From an uncultured Draconibacterium sp. (GTDB lineage Bacteria > Bacteroidota > Bacteroidia > Bacteroidales > Prolixibacteraceae): a DNA stretch of 64,000 bases. Made by a program: the position numbers and the translations under genes. A model generated the notes under the pieces. The model searched no databases, was not told the DNA's origin, and saw nothing but the letters and a program-made list of their open reading frames with translations. The stretch spans positions 2,046,001-2,110,000 of the forward strand of contig NZ_OY782038.1 in the NCBI RefSeq assembly GCF_963677575.1. The letters run 5' to 3'. This document shows positions 42,790 to 53,131 of the stretch, piece after piece; the first letter of the stretch is position 1; every line of letters begins with the position of its first letter.

Positions 42790-45700
42790 TTAGCTATTAT
42801 CCGAATGTCTCATATCTACTAACCTGTCGTACTCTGATTTTGAACCAACAACAAGGTTTTTGTATTCTTTCAATCCGGTACCTGCCGGTATCAGGTGACC
42901 ACAAATTACGTTCTCTTTCAGTCCGTCAAGGTAATCCATCTTACCGTTGATAGCGGCTTCGTTAAGAACTTTTGTTGTTTCCTGGAACGATGCAGCAGAC
43001 AACCAGCTGCGTGTTTGTAACGCCGCTTTTGTAATACCCTGAAGAATCTGGCTTGATGTTGCAGGGATTGCATCCCTTGATTCCACCAATTTTTTATCCT
43101 TTCTTCTGAGTTGCGAGTTCTCATCTCTCAAACGACGTGCAGAAACAATCTGTCCGGCCTTAAGCCCTTCGGCATCTCCCGGCTCAACTACAACTTTTTT
43201 GTTGTAGATCCAGTCGTTTTCAGACATGAATTCGTTTTTGTCTACAATCTGCTTTTCCAGGAAACGGGTATCACCCGGATCAACGATTTCTACTTTACGC
43301 ATCATCTGACGGATGATGATCTCAAAGTGCTTATCGTTAATTTTAACCCCCTGCATACGGTACACATCCTGAACCTCGTTCAAAATGTATTCCTGAACAG
43401 CAGTAGGCCCTTTAATTGCAAGAATATCAGAAGGAGTTGTTGCTCCGTCAGATAAAGGTATACCTGCTCTGATGTAGTCGTTCTCCTGTACAAGAATCTG
43501 TTTCGACAGCGGTACAAGATATTTCTTCACATCGCCATTTTTAGCGGTAACAATGATCTCGCGGTTACCACGTTTGATCTTACCTAATGAAACTTCGCCG
43601 TCTACCTCAGAAACAACGGCAGGGTTAGATGGGTTACGTGCCTCGAATAACTCGGTAACACGTGGCAGCCCCCCTGTGATATCGCCTGCTTTACCAGCAG
43701 CACGAGGAATCTTAACCAAAATCTTACCTGCTTTCACCTCTTGTCCGTTATCAACAGAGATGTGACCTCCAACCGGAAGGTTGTACGAGCGGATCATTTC
43801 ACCGGCATCGTCCATAATCTTCAATGTTGGGTTTTTGGTCTTATCTTTTGTTTCGATAATTACACGCTCGCTATAACCTGTTTGCTCATCTGATTCCTGA
43901 CGGAAAGTAATACCCTCGATCAGATTCTCAAACTCTACTTTACCATCAAACTCGGTAATAATTACACCGTTAAATGGGTCCCAATCACAGATCATTGCTC
44001 CTTTACGGATTTCCTGTCCGTTTTTCACATACAGTTTACAACCGTATGGAAGTGGGTGTGTAGAAAGCGGAATATTTGTGTTTTTATCAATAATCTTTAA
44101 TTCGGCCAAACGACTTACTACAACCTCAACATCGTTTCCTTCGTCATCTTTGTACGATACCGAACGAAGCTCCTCAATCTCGCAGTATCCATCGTATCTC
44201 GATTCAACTGTTGATTGTGCTGAGATGTTACCCGCGATACCCCCAACGTGGAAGGTACGAAGTGTAAGCTGTGTACCCGGCTCACCGATCGATTGTGCTG
44301 CAATAACACCGGTAGCTTCACCTTTCTGAACTTTCTTGCCGGTAGCCAGGTTACGTCCGTAACACTTGGCACATACACCAACTTTCGATTCACAGGTTAA
44401 TACCGAACGAATTTCAACGGTTTCAATTGGCGAGTCTTCGATTACTTTAGCAATCTCTTCTGTAATTTCTTCACCCGACTTGATGATCAATTCACCATTC
44501 AGCGGGTGGTAAATATCGTGAACTGTTGTACGACCAATAATTCTTTCGAATAGTGATGCGACAACCTCTTCATTATTTTTAACATCACTGGCTACCAAAC
44601 CACGCAGTGTTCCACAGTCGTCTTCCGAGATGATAACATCCTGGGCAACGTCTACCAAACGACGTGTTAAGTAACCCGCATCAGCTGTTTTAAGTGCGGT
44701 ATCCGCCAAACCTTTACGAGCACCGTGAGTAGAAATAAAGTACTCAAGTACCGAAAGACCTTCTTTAAAGTTTGCCAAAATCGGGTTTTCAATAATCTGA
44801 GAACCTGTAGAACCAGACTTTTGTGGTTTTGCCATCAAACCCCTCATTCCGCATAACTGGCGAATCTGCTCTTTCGAACCCCTCGCACCTGAGTCAAGCA
44901 TCATATAAATTGAGTTGAATCCCTGGCGGTCGGTACTAATGGTTTTCATTACTGAATTAGTAAGCTTCGCGTTCGCATGTGTCCAAATATCAATAACCTG
45001 ATTGTAACGTTCGTTATTGGTAATGAAACCCATGTTGTAGTTATTGATTACCTCTTCAACTTCCTGGTAACCGTTACCAACAATATCAGCTTTATCCTCA
45101 GGAATGATAACGTCGCCAAGGTTGAACGACAAACCGCCACGGTATGCCATTGTGTAACCAAGGTTTTTAATATCATCAAGGAATTTTACGGTAATCGCAT
45201 TTCCACTCTTATTGAAAACGTCGGTAATAATGGTACGTAACGATTTTTTAGTCAAAATCTGGTTTACGTATCCTGCCTGACGTGGTACAAATTCGTTGAA
45301 AAGCACACGACCAACAGTTGTTTCAATGATGTGATTGAAATAAGCTCCATTCTCATCAATATCTTCAACTTTTACTTTAATTACAGCGTGAAGATCAATT
45401 GCCTTCTCTTCGTAAGCAATAGTTACTTCTTCTGCTGAGTAGAAAGTCATACCTTCTCCACGACTACCTTTACGTGGTTTGGTCATGTAGTACAGCCCCA
45501 GAACCATATCCTGCGATGGTACCTGAATAGGAGCACCGTTAGCAGGGTTTAACAGGTTGTGCGAAGCAAGCATTAACAACTGAGCTTCCAAAATTGCAGC
45601 ATTACCTAATGGTAAGTGAACCGCCATCTGGTCTCCGTCGAAGTCGGCGTTAAAACCGGTACATACCAACGGGTGCAGCTGTATTGCTTTACCTTCAATA

Positions 45701-47058
45701 AGAACTGGCTGGAATGCCTGAATTGACAGACGGTGCAGCGTAGGTGCCCTGTTTAACATTACAGGGTGTCCTTTCAGCACGTTTTCAAGAATTTCCCAAA
45801 CAACAGGATCTTTTCTGTCAACGATTTTCTTAGCCGATTTTACAGTTTTTACAATACCTCTTTCAATCAACTTACGGATTACGAAAGGTTTGTAAAGCTC
45901 TGCTGCCATATCTTTTGGAATACCGCATTCGTGAATCCTTAATTTAGGCCCCACAACGATTACCGAACGTGCAGAATAGTCAACACGTTTACCCAAAAGG
46001 TTCTGACGGAAACGACCTTGCTTACCTTTCAAACTGTCAGACAGTGATTTTAGCGCCCGGTTGTTTTCTGTTTTAACGGCATTAGATTTTCTTGAGTTAT
46101 CAAATAACGAATCCACAGCTTCCTGCAACATTCGTTTCTCGTTTCTTAAAATTACCTCAGGAGCTTTAATCTCGATCAATCGTTTCAAACGGTTGTTACG
46201 GATAATTACTCTTCGGTAAAGGTCATTCAAATCTGATGTTGCGAAACGACCACCATCCAATGGCACCAACGGACGCAAATCAGGAGGAATTACAGGCACA
46301 ACCCTTACGATCATCCATTCCGGACGGTTAAGATTTTTACTTGCTCTGAATGCCTCAACAACCTGCAGACGTTTTAACGCCTCGTTTTTACGCTGCTGCG
46401 ATGTTTCGGTGTTTGCTTTATGACGCAATGTGTACGACAATGAATCCAGCTCTAAACGGCTGAGAATATCAAACAATGCTTCAGCACCCATTTTGGCGAT
46501 GAACTTGTTTGGATCGTCGTCGTCAAGGAATTGATTTTCTTTTGGAAGTGTATCCAGAATATCCAGGTACTCTTCTTCAGTTAAGAAATCTAATTCTTTA
46601 ACACCATCCTGAGCTTTTACACCCGGCTGGATAACAACATAGCGTTCGTAATAAATAATGGTATCAAGCTTTTTGGTTGGTAAACCAAGCAGATAACCAA
46701 TTTTGTTAGGCAACGATTTGAAATACCAAATGTGAGCTACCGGTACCACCAATGAAATGTGTCCCATACGCTCACGACGTACCTTCTTTTCGGTTACTTC
46801 AACACCACAACGGTCGCAAACAATACCTTTATAACGGATACGTTTGTATTTACCACAGTGGCATTCGTAGTCTTTTACCGGTCCGAAAATACGCTCACAG
46901 AACAAACCATCTCGCTCTGGTTTATACGTTCTGTAGTTAATTGTTTCTGGCTTCAGTACTTCACCAAACGATCTTTCCAGAATTTCTTCAGGAGATGAAA
47001 GGCTTACTGAAACTTTTGCGAAACTAGTTTTTGCTTTATTATCTTTTTTGAATGCCAT
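42790..47058 (-). CDS. rpoC: RNA polymerase beta' subunit
   Basis: The catalytic RNA polymerase subunit, 1422 residues. N-terminal zinc site Cys66/68/81/84 (ECHCGK, CDRCGV), active-site NADFDGDQMAVH near residue 470, and the second zinc cluster CESKVGVCAKCYGRNL further on. It is 42 bases after rpoB. A short C-terminal tail ends in VDMRHSDNS. Length and motifs are normal; nothing suggests resistance-linked change, which cannot be read without an alignment. Confidence 0.98.
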   Translation of the reverse strand: MAFKKDNKAKTSFAKVSVSLSSPEEILERSFGEVLKPETINYRTYKPERDGLFCERIFGPVKDYECHCGKYKRIRYKGIVCDRCGVEVTEKKVRRERMGHISLVVPVAHIWYFKSLPNKIGYLLGLPTKKLDTIIYYERYVVIQPGVKAQDGVKELDFLTEEEYLDILDTLPKENQFLDDDDPNKFIAKMGAEALFDILSRLELDSLSYTLRHKANTETSQQRKNEALKRLQVVEAFRASKNLNRPEWMIVRVVPVIPPDLRPLVPLDGGRFATSDLNDLYRRVIIRNNRLKRLIEIKAPEVILRNEKRMLQEAVDSLFDNSRKSNAVKTENNRALKSLSDSLKGKQGRFRQNLLGKRVDYSARSVIVVGPKLRIHECGIPKDMAAELYKPFVIRKLIERGIVKTVKSAKKIVDRKDPVVWEILENVLKGHPVMLNRAPTLHRLSIQAFQPVLIEGKAIQLHPLVCTGFNADFDGDQMAVHLPLGNAAILEAQLLMLASHNLLNPANGAPIQVPSQDMVLGLYYMTKPRKGSRGEGMTFYSAEEVTIAYEEKAIDLHAVIKVKVEDIDENGAYFNHIIETTVGRVLFNEFVPRQAGYVNQILTKKSLRTIITDVFNKSGNAITVKFLDDIKNLGYTMAYRGGLSFNLGDVIIPEDKADIVGNGYQEVEEVINNYNMGFITNNERYNQVIDIWTHANAKLTNSVMKTISTDRQGFNSIYMMLDSGARGSKEQIRQLCGMRGLMAKPQKSGSTGSQIIENPILANFKEGLSVLEYFISTHGARKGLADTALKTADAGYLTRRLVDVAQDVIISEDDCGTLRGLVASDVKNNEEVVASLFERIIGRTTVHDIYHPLNGELIIKSGEEITEEIAKVIEDSPIETVEIRSVLTCESKVGVCAKCYGRNLATGKKVQKGEATGVIAAQSIGEPGTQLTLRTFHVGGIAGNISAQSTVESRYDGYCEIEELRSVSYKDDEGNDVEVVVSRLAELKIIDKNTNIPLSTHPLPYGCKLYVKNGQEIRKGAMICDWDPFNGVIITEFDGKVEFENLIEGITFRQESDEQTGYSERVIIETKDKTKNPTLKIMDDAGEMIRSYNLPVGGHISVDNGQEVKAGKILVKIPRAAGKAGDITGGLPRVTELFEARNPSNPAVVSEVDGEVSLGKIKRGNREIIVTAKNGDVKKYLVPLSKQILVQENDYIRAGIPLSDGATTPSDILAIKGPTAVQEYILNEVQDVYRMQGVKINDKHFEIIIRQMMRKVEIVDPGDTRFLEKQIVDKNEFMSENDWIYNKKVVVEPGDAEGLKAGQIVSARRLRDENSQLRRKDKKLVESRDAIPATSSQILQGITKAALQTRSWLSAASFQETTKVLNEAAINGKMDYLDGLKENVICGHLIPAGTGLKEYKNLVVGSKSEYDRLVDMRHSDNS

Positions 47059-47100
47059 AATTCAAATTAACTATCAATTTAAAACTGCACCTAACTTATT

Positions 47101-50100
47101 CTACTCCATTCTCACGCTCAGACCAAGTCCGCGTAATTCGTGAAGCAGTACATTCAGCGATTCTGGAATACCCGGTTGTGGCATTGGCTCACCTTTCACA
47201 ATCGATTCGTAAGCTTTTGCACGTCCCATTACGTCATCCGACTTAACGGTAAGAATTTCCTGAAGGATATGAGAAGCACCAAATGCCTCCAATGCCCAAA
47301 CTTCCATCTCACCAAAACGCTGACCACCAAACTGTGCTTTACCACCTAATGGTTGCTGCGTGATTAATGAGTAAGGTCCGATTGAACGAGCGTGCATTTT
47401 GTCTTCAACCATGTGGCCGAGTTTCAGCATATAAATTATACCAACTGTTGCAGGCTGATCGAATGGTTCTCCGGTTTCACCGTTAATCAAGCGAGTTTCT
47501 CCATAACGTGGAATACCAGCTTTATCGGTATATTCAGAAACCTCTTCCAAACTAGCCCCATCGAAAATAGGTGTTGCGAATTTCAAACCAAGCTCTTTAC
47601 CGGCCCAACCAAGTACAGTTTCGTAAATCTGTCCAAGGTTCATACGCGATGGTACACCAAGTGGGTTCAATACGATATCAACCGGTGTTCCGTCTGCAAG
47701 GAATGGCATATCTTCGGCACGTACAACACGCGAAACAATACCTTTGTTACCGTGACGTCCCGCCATTTTATCACCAATTTGCAGTTTGCGTTTTTTAGCG
47801 ATATAAATTTTAGCTAACTGGATAATACCTGCAGGAAGCTCATCTCCGATTGTTACATTGTAACGCTCGCGACGTGAAACAGCCTCTGCTTCTTTCTGCT
47901 TCATAATGAAGTTGTTCACCAATCTAAAAATCAAATCGTTTTTAGCTTTATCGGTGGTCCATTTTGAAGGATCGATATTCAGGTAATCCAGTTCCTGTAA
48001 TTGCTTCAGTGTAAATTTAACGCCTTTTGGAATAAACTCAGTTCCGTAATAGTCTTTCACTCCCTGCGAAGTTTTACCATTAACCAATGTGAACAGTTTA
48101 TCCTCCAGTTTTACGCGAAGTGCTGCAATGTCTTTTTCCAGTTTCTCATCGATCTGGTCGAGCAATGTTTTTGTTGCTTTACCTTTTTTGTCTTTCGCAA
48201 CGCGAGAGAACAATTTTTTATCGATAACAACACCTTTTAAAGATGGAGATGCTTTTAATGAAGCATCTTTTACATCACCTGCTTTGTCACCAAAGATGGC
48301 ACGCAGAAGTTTTTCTTCCGGTGATGGATCAGATTCTCCTTTTGGCGTAATTTTACCAATAAGAATGTCGCCAGGTTTTACGTTGGCTCCAACTCTGATC
48401 AAACCATTTTCATCAAGGTTGCGGGTAGCTTCTTCACTTACGTTAGGAATATCAGAAGTAAATTCTTCAACTCCACGTTTTGTGTCACGCACTTCCAAAG
48501 TGTATTCATCTACGTGTACCGATGTGAAAACATCTTCTCTAACAATACGCTCCGAAATTACAATCGCATCCTCGTAGTTATAACCCTGCCAAGGCATAAA
48601 TGCCACCTGCAGGTTACGTCCCAGTGCCAGCTCACCTTTATCGGTTGCGTAACCTTCGGTAAGAATCTCACCTTCTTCTACGCGCTGACCTTTTACTACA
48701 ATTGGTTTCAGGTCAACGGTAGTACCCTGGTTTGTTTTAGTATATTTTTGCAGATTATAAGTTACAACCTCAGGATCGAAGCTCACAAAGCGGTCTTCTT
48801 CCGTCATATCGTAACGAACAATAATCTGTTTTGCATCAACAAATTCGATAACACCATCGGCTTCGGCACAAATCATTACTTCCGAGTCTTTGGCAACACT
48901 TGCTTCCAAACCGGTACCAACAATTGGCGCTTCAGGACGAAGTAGCGGAACTGCCTGGCGCATCATGTTCGATCCCATCAATGCACGGTTCGCATCATCG
49001 TGCTCAAGGAACGAAATAAGCGATGCAGCAACCGAAGCAATCTGGTTAGGACCAACGTCCATCAGTTCAACTTCACCAGCATCAACTACAGGGTAGTCAC
49101 CGTCCAAACGAGCCTTAACCTTTTCGTTAATGAATTTACCATCTTCTCCAATTGGAGCGTTTGCCTGTGCAATAATTTTACCTTCTTCCTCTTCCGCAGT
49201 TAGATAAACTGCACCTGTTTCTGACAGGTCTACTTTACCATTTTCTACTTTTCGGTATGGTGTTGAAATAAATCCTAAGTCGTTAATTTTTGCGAAAACA
49301 CACAAAGAAGAAATCAAACCAATGTTTGGCCCCTCTGGTGTTTCAATCGGACATAAACGACCGTAGTGCGTAAAGTGAACGTCTCGAACCTCGAAACCTG
49401 CACGTTCGCGCGACAAACCACCAGGACCTAAAGCTGACATACGACGTTTGTGAGTCATTTCAGCCAATGGGTTGGTTTGATCCATAAACTGCGACAATGC
49501 GTTTGTTCCGAAGAATGAGTTGATAACTGAAGACAATGTTTTCGAGTTAATCAAATCAATCGGCGTAAACACTTCGTTATCACGAACATTCATACGCTCG
49601 CGAATTGTACGTGCCATACGAGCCAAACCTACACCAAACTGGTTGTACATTTGCTCGCCTACCGTACGTACTCTACGGTTACTTAAGTGGTCAATATCAT
49701 CAACATCGGTTTTTGAGTTTACCAATTGAATCAGGTTCTTGATAATCTCAATAATGTCGACTTTTGTCAGGACACGGTTTTCCATGTCCACATCGATTCC
49801 TAATTTTTTATTGATTCTGTAACGACCAACTTCTCCAAGGTCGTATCTCTTATCCGAGAAGAACAGTTTATCAATAACGTCGCGTGCAGTCGCTTCATCT
49901 GGCGGTTCTGCGTTACGCAACTGACGGTAGATGTGAAGAACGGCTTCTTTTTCCGAGTTACATGGATCTTTTTGAAGGGTATTGTAAATAATAGCAAAGT
50001 CTTGCTGGTTTTGATCTTCTTTGTGTAACAGAATGGTTTTTACACCCGATTCAAGAATCTCCTCAATATGATCTTCTTCAATGTCTGTTTCACGATCAAT

Positions 50101-50910
50101 AATTACTTCATTACGCTCGATCGATACAACTTCACCGGTATCTTCATCAACAAAGTCTTCAACCCACGATTTCAATACACGGGCTGCCAGTTTTCTACCG
50201 ATTACTTTCTTTAGACCTGACTTCGAAACTTTTACTTCGTCAGCCAGATCGAATATTTCCAATACATCTTTATCGCTTTCGTAGCCAATAGCACGCAATA
50301 AAGTAGTTACAGGTAATTTCTTTTTCCTGTCGATGTACGCGAACATCACACTGTTGATGTCGGTAGCAAATTCAATCCACGATCCTTTGAAAGGAATAAT
50401 ACGTGCAGAATATAATTTTGTACCGTTGGCATGTAAACTTTGACCAAAGAATACACCCGGAGACCTGTGCAGTTGCGAAACAATAACACGCTCGGCACCG
50501 TTGATGATGTAGGTACCTCGGTTGGTCATATATGGCACAGTCCCTAAATATACGTCCTGAACCACGGTATCGAAATCCTCGTGTTCCGGATCGGTACAGT
50601 AAAGTTTCAGCTTTGCTTTCAGCGGCACGCTAAAAGTTAAACCACGTTCTATACACTCGTCTATAGAGTATCGAGGAGGATCGACCTGGTAGTCGATAAA
50701 TTCCAACACGAAATTGTTTCGGGTATCCGATATTGGAAAGTTTTCTTCAAAAACTCTGTATAAACCCTCGACTTTTCTTTTGTCAGGTGTGGTTTTTAAC
50801 TGAAAAAAATCTTTAAATGATTTAACTTGTACTTCTAAGAAGTCAGGGTAATCAAACCTGGTTTGTGTTGAGGAAAAATTAATCCTCTCTTTTTTTGCTT
50901 GTACTGACAT
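47101..50910 (-). CDS. rpoB: RNA polymerase beta subunit
   Basis: A 1269-residue subunit containing the rifampicin region (FFGTNALSQFMDQTNPLAEMTHKRRMSALGPGG) with wild-type-looking residues, and the C-terminal switch/clamp segment. I start at the ATG at 50910 (MSVQAKKERINF); a longer frame to 50967 adds 19 residues (MGSKPFCVFIF...) that lie in the hairpin spacer and are not family-like. It is preceded by a terminator-type hairpin after rplL, so its expression may be partly uncoupled from the ribosomal genes upstream. Confidence 0.97.
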   Translation of the reverse strand: MSVQAKKERINFSSTQTRFDYPDFLEVQVKSFKDFFQLKTTPDKRKVEGLYRVFEENFPISDTRNNFVLEFIDYQVDPPRYSIDECIERGLTFSVPLKAKLKLYCTDPEHEDFDTVVQDVYLGTVPYMTNRGTYIINGAERVIVSQLHRSPGVFFGQSLHANGTKLYSARIIPFKGSWIEFATDINSVMFAYIDRKKKLPVTTLLRAIGYESDKDVLEIFDLADEVKVSKSGLKKVIGRKLAARVLKSWVEDFVDEDTGEVVSIERNEVIIDRETDIEEDHIEEILESGVKTILLHKEDQNQQDFAIIYNTLQKDPCNSEKEAVLHIYRQLRNAEPPDEATARDVIDKLFFSDKRYDLGEVGRYRINKKLGIDVDMENRVLTKVDIIEIIKNLIQLVNSKTDVDDIDHLSNRRVRTVGEQMYNQFGVGLARMARTIRERMNVRDNEVFTPIDLINSKTLSSVINSFFGTNALSQFMDQTNPLAEMTHKRRMSALGPGGLSRERAGFEVRDVHFTHYGRLCPIETPEGPNIGLISSLCVFAKINDLGFISTPYRKVENGKVDLSETGAVYLTAEEEEGKIIAQANAPIGEDGKFINEKVKARLDGDYPVVDAGEVELMDVGPNQIASVAASLISFLEHDDANRALMGSNMMRQAVPLLRPEAPIVGTGLEASVAKDSEVMICAEADGVIEFVDAKQIIVRYDMTEEDRFVSFDPEVVTYNLQKYTKTNQGTTVDLKPIVVKGQRVEEGEILTEGYATDKGELALGRNLQVAFMPWQGYNYEDAIVISERIVREDVFTSVHVDEYTLEVRDTKRGVEEFTSDIPNVSEEATRNLDENGLIRVGANVKPGDILIGKITPKGESDPSPEEKLLRAIFGDKAGDVKDASLKASPSLKGVVIDKKLFSRVAKDKKGKATKTLLDQIDEKLEKDIAALRVKLEDKLFTLVNGKTSQGVKDYYGTEFIPKGVKFTLKQLQELDYLNIDPSKWTTDKAKNDLIFRLVNNFIMKQKEAEAVSRRERYNVTIGDELPAGIIQLAKIYIAKKRKLQIGDKMAGRHGNKGIVSRVVRAEDMPFLADGTPVDIVLNPLGVPSRMNLGQIYETVLGWAGKELGLKFATPIFDGASLEEVSEYTDKAGIPRYGETRLINGETGEPFDQPATVGIIYMLKLGHMVEDKMHARSIGPYSLITQQPLGGKAQFGGQRFGEMEVWALEAFGASHILQEILTVKSDDVMGRAKAYESIVKGEPMPQPGIPESLNVLLHELRGLGLSVRME

Positions 50911-50953
50911 GCATTTATACAGGTTAATTATATAAAATATAAATACACAAAAA

Positions 50954-50987
50954 GGTTTAGAACCCAACTTACGATGGGTTCTAAACC
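50954..50987 (-). terminator. Terminator-like hairpin between rplL and rpoB
   Basis: A perfect 13-bp stem (50954-50966 GGTTTAGAACCCA with 50975-50987) around an 8-base loop; on the minus strand it is followed by five T residues. It has the form of an intrinsic terminator yet lies inside the continuous rpl-rpo operon, so it is more likely a partial attenuator or RNA-processing site, as known for the rplL-rpoB junction in other bacteria. Confidence 0.75.
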
Positions 50988-51015
50988 ATATTACCTAAAA
51001 TAGGTAAACTCTTGC

Positions 51016-51393
51016 TTATTTTACTTCAACTTCGGCTCCAGCTTCTTCAAGCTGTGCTTTTAAAGCTTCTGCTTCGTCTTTCGAAACTTTTTCTTTAAGA
51101 GCTTTTGGAGCTTCATCTACAACTGCTTTGGCTTCTTTCAGACCAAGACCAGTTAGTTCTTTAACGAGTTTAACAACTGCCAGTTTCGAAGAACCTGCAG
51201 CTTTTAAGATCACGTCAAATTCAGTTTGTTCAGCAGCAGCCTCTTCGCCACCACCTGCAGCTGGTCCTGCAACTGCTACTGCAGCAGCAGCTGGTTCAAT
51301 ACCATATTCGTCTTTTAGAATACCAGCTAATTCGTTAACCTCTTTAACAGTCAAGTTTACCAACTCTTCTGCAAGCTGTTTTAAATCTGCCAT
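51016..51393 (-). CDS. rplL: 50S ribosomal protein L7/L12
   Basis: The 125-residue stalk protein: N-terminal dimerisation helices, an Ala-rich hinge (AAAAVAVAGPAAGGGEEAAAEQ, residues about 36-57), and the globular C-domain GLGLKEAKAVVDEAPKALKEKVSKDEAE. It recruits translation GTPases. It follows rplJ by 33 bases in the usual rplJ-rplL pair. Confidence 0.97.
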   Translation of the reverse strand: MADLKQLAEELVNLTVKEVNELAGILKDEYGIEPAAAAVAVAGPAAGGGEEAAAEQTEFDVILKAAGSSKLAVVKLVKELTGLGLKEAKAVVDEAPKALKEKVSKDEAEALKAQLEEAGAEVEVK

Positions 51394-51426
51394 TTTTATT
51401 TCTTTTTAAATATTATTTCAAAAAAA

Positions 51427-51945
51427 TTATTCTTTCGCTTTCAGTGTATCAAGAACACCGTGAATTGTATTACCACCAGACTGCAACTGTCCGAGAACTG
51501 TTTTCATTGGTGATTGTAACAGAGCAACAACATCAGCAATAAGCTCGTTTTTAGATTTAACGGCAATTAATGTCTCCAATTGGTCAGCTCCCATGTAAAT
51601 TGATTCTTCAACATAAGCAGCCTTTAATACAGGCTTTTTGTGCTTTTTAGCGAAGTCTTTAATCAATTTAGCCGGTGCATTACCGTTTGAAGAAAACATT
51701 ACTGTGGTGTTTCCCTTAAGCGCATCGAAAATCTCTTCAGCCTCTTTAGTAGAGTTCTCAAGAGCTTTTCGTAGTAGAGTATTCTTAACAACAACCAGTT
51801 TTACCTCTTGGCTGAAACATAGTCTCCTTAAATCACTGGTATCTTCAGCATTTAAGCCAGCAATGTCGGTCAGGTAAAAATGATCGTATGAATCTATCTG
51901 TTCTTGTAACTGATTAATAATAACTTGTTTCTCTGAACTCTTCAT
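51427..51945 (-). CDS. rplJ: 50S ribosomal protein L10
   Basis: The 172-residue stalk-base protein that binds 23S rRNA and anchors L7/L12. N-terminal KQVIINQLQEQIDSYDHFYLTDIAGL and C-terminal TVLGQLQSGGNTIHGVLDTL are typical. It starts 12 bases after rplA and is a common target of autogenous translational control by an upstream leader; no such leader fits in the short gap here. Confidence 0.96.
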   Translation of the reverse strand: MKSSEKQVIINQLQEQIDSYDHFYLTDIAGLNAEDTSDLRRLCFSQEVKLVVVKNTLLRKALENSTKEAEEIFDALKGNTTVMFSSNGNAPAKLIKDFAKKHKKPVLKAAYVEESIYMGADQLETLIAVKSKNELIADVVALLQSPMKTVLGQLQSGGNTIHGVLDTLKAKE

Positions 51946-51957
51946 AATTCCTCATTT

Positions 51958-52653
51958 TTATTCTGCAAACGACTTAGCTTCTACTTGGATACCAGGGCTC
52001 ATGGTACTTGATAAATAGATACTCTTAATGTAGGTTCCTTTTGCAGCAACAGGTTTCAATTTATTGATCATGTTAAGAAATTCAACTGCATTGTCCTTAA
52101 TTTTATCGGCCGTGAAAGAAACTTTCCCGATTGTAGTATGAACAATACCGAATTTGTCAACTTTAAAATCAATTTTACCCTGTTTTACTTCGGAGATAGC
52201 TTTTCCAACTTCCATAGTTACAGTACCACTTTTTGGGTTTGGCATTAATCCACGAGGACCTAAAATACGTCCTAACTGCCCAACTTTTCCCATTACTGGA
52301 GGCATGGTAATAATAACATCTACATCGGTCCAACCACCTTTTATTTTCTCAACGTACTCGTCAAGTCCTACATAGTCGGCTCCGGCATCTTTGGCTTCCT
52401 GCTCTTTGTCAGGAGTAACCATTGCCAAAACACGTACCTCTTTACCTGTTCCATGGGGTAACGAAACTACGCCCCTAACCATCTGGTTAGCTTTTCTAGG
52501 ATCAACTCCAAGTCTTACATCGATATCAACTGATGCATCAAATTTGGTAAATGTAATTTCTTTCACCAACTCTGCTGCTTCTTCGATAGAGTAAACTTTT
52601 CCTTTTTCGAGTTTATCCAAAGACGCTTTTTGATTTTTCGTAATTCTGCCCAT
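51958..52653 (-). CDS. rplA: 50S ribosomal protein L1
   Basis: The 231-residue L1-stalk protein. Signature MPNPKSGTVT (about 127-136) and the surrounding KIDFKVDKFGIVHTTIGKVSF are visible. It follows rplK by 14 bases. In E. coli the L1 protein represses its own operon; here no binding-site mimic was looked for. Confidence 0.97.
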   Translation of the reverse strand: MGRITKNQKASLDKLEKGKVYSIEEAAELVKEITFTKFDASVDIDVRLGVDPRKANQMVRGVVSLPHGTGKEVRVLAMVTPDKEQEAKDAGADYVGLDEYVEKIKGGWTDVDVIITMPPVMGKVGQLGRILGPRGLMPNPKSGTVTMEVGKAISEVKQGKIDFKVDKFGIVHTTIGKVSFTADKIKDNAVEFLNMINKLKPVAAKGTYIKSIYLSSTMSPGIQVEAKSFAE

Positions 52654-52667
52654 CGTAAAAGATATTT

Positions 52668-53111
52668 TTAGTTATTGAATGGTGAAGCACCTTTTACAGT
52701 GATTCCCATACTTCTGGCAGTTCCAGCTACCATTTTCATCGCTGATTCAACTGTAAAGCAGTTCAGGTCGGCCATTTTGCCTTCGGCAATTGACTTTACC
52801 TGATCCCAGGTTACCGAACCCACTTTTTTAATGTGAGGTTCTGGTGAACCACTTTTCAGTTTCGCAGCTTCTAATAATTGAACAGCCACAGGAGGTTGTT
52901 TGATTATGAAGTCAAAAGACTTGTCTGCATAAACAGTAATAATAACAGGAAGTACTTTTCCTGCCTGGTCTTGTGTACGACCATTAAACTGCTTACAGAA
53001 CTGCATAATGTTTACCCCTTTGGCACCCAATGCTGGTCCCACCGGTGGTGAAGGATTAGCTGCACCACCTTTGATCTGTAATTTAATTAATCCAGCAACT
53101 TCTTTCGCCAT
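52668..53111 (-). CDS. rplK: 50S ribosomal protein L11
   Basis: The 147-residue protein of the GTPase-associated centre: KLQIKGGAANPSPPVGPALGAKGVNIMQFCKQFN (residues about 10-43) with the conserved proline-rich N-domain and the C-domain AEGKMADLNCFTVESAMKMVAGTARSMGI. It is 20 bases after nusG. Nothing unusual is seen. Confidence 0.97.
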   Translation of the reverse strand: MAKEVAGLIKLQIKGGAANPSPPVGPALGAKGVNIMQFCKQFNGRTQDQAGKVLPVIITVYADKSFDFIIKQPPVAVQLLEAAKLKSGSPEPHIKKVGSVTWDQVKSIAEGKMADLNCFTVESAMKMVAGTARSMGITVKGASPFNN

Positions 53112-53131
53112 AATAATTGATTAAAGCGTTA

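Noticed and set aside
50911..50967. Longer rpoB start at 50967
   Set aside because: The extra 19 residues are hydrophobic, are not in the family and would run into the intergenic hairpin (50954-50987).
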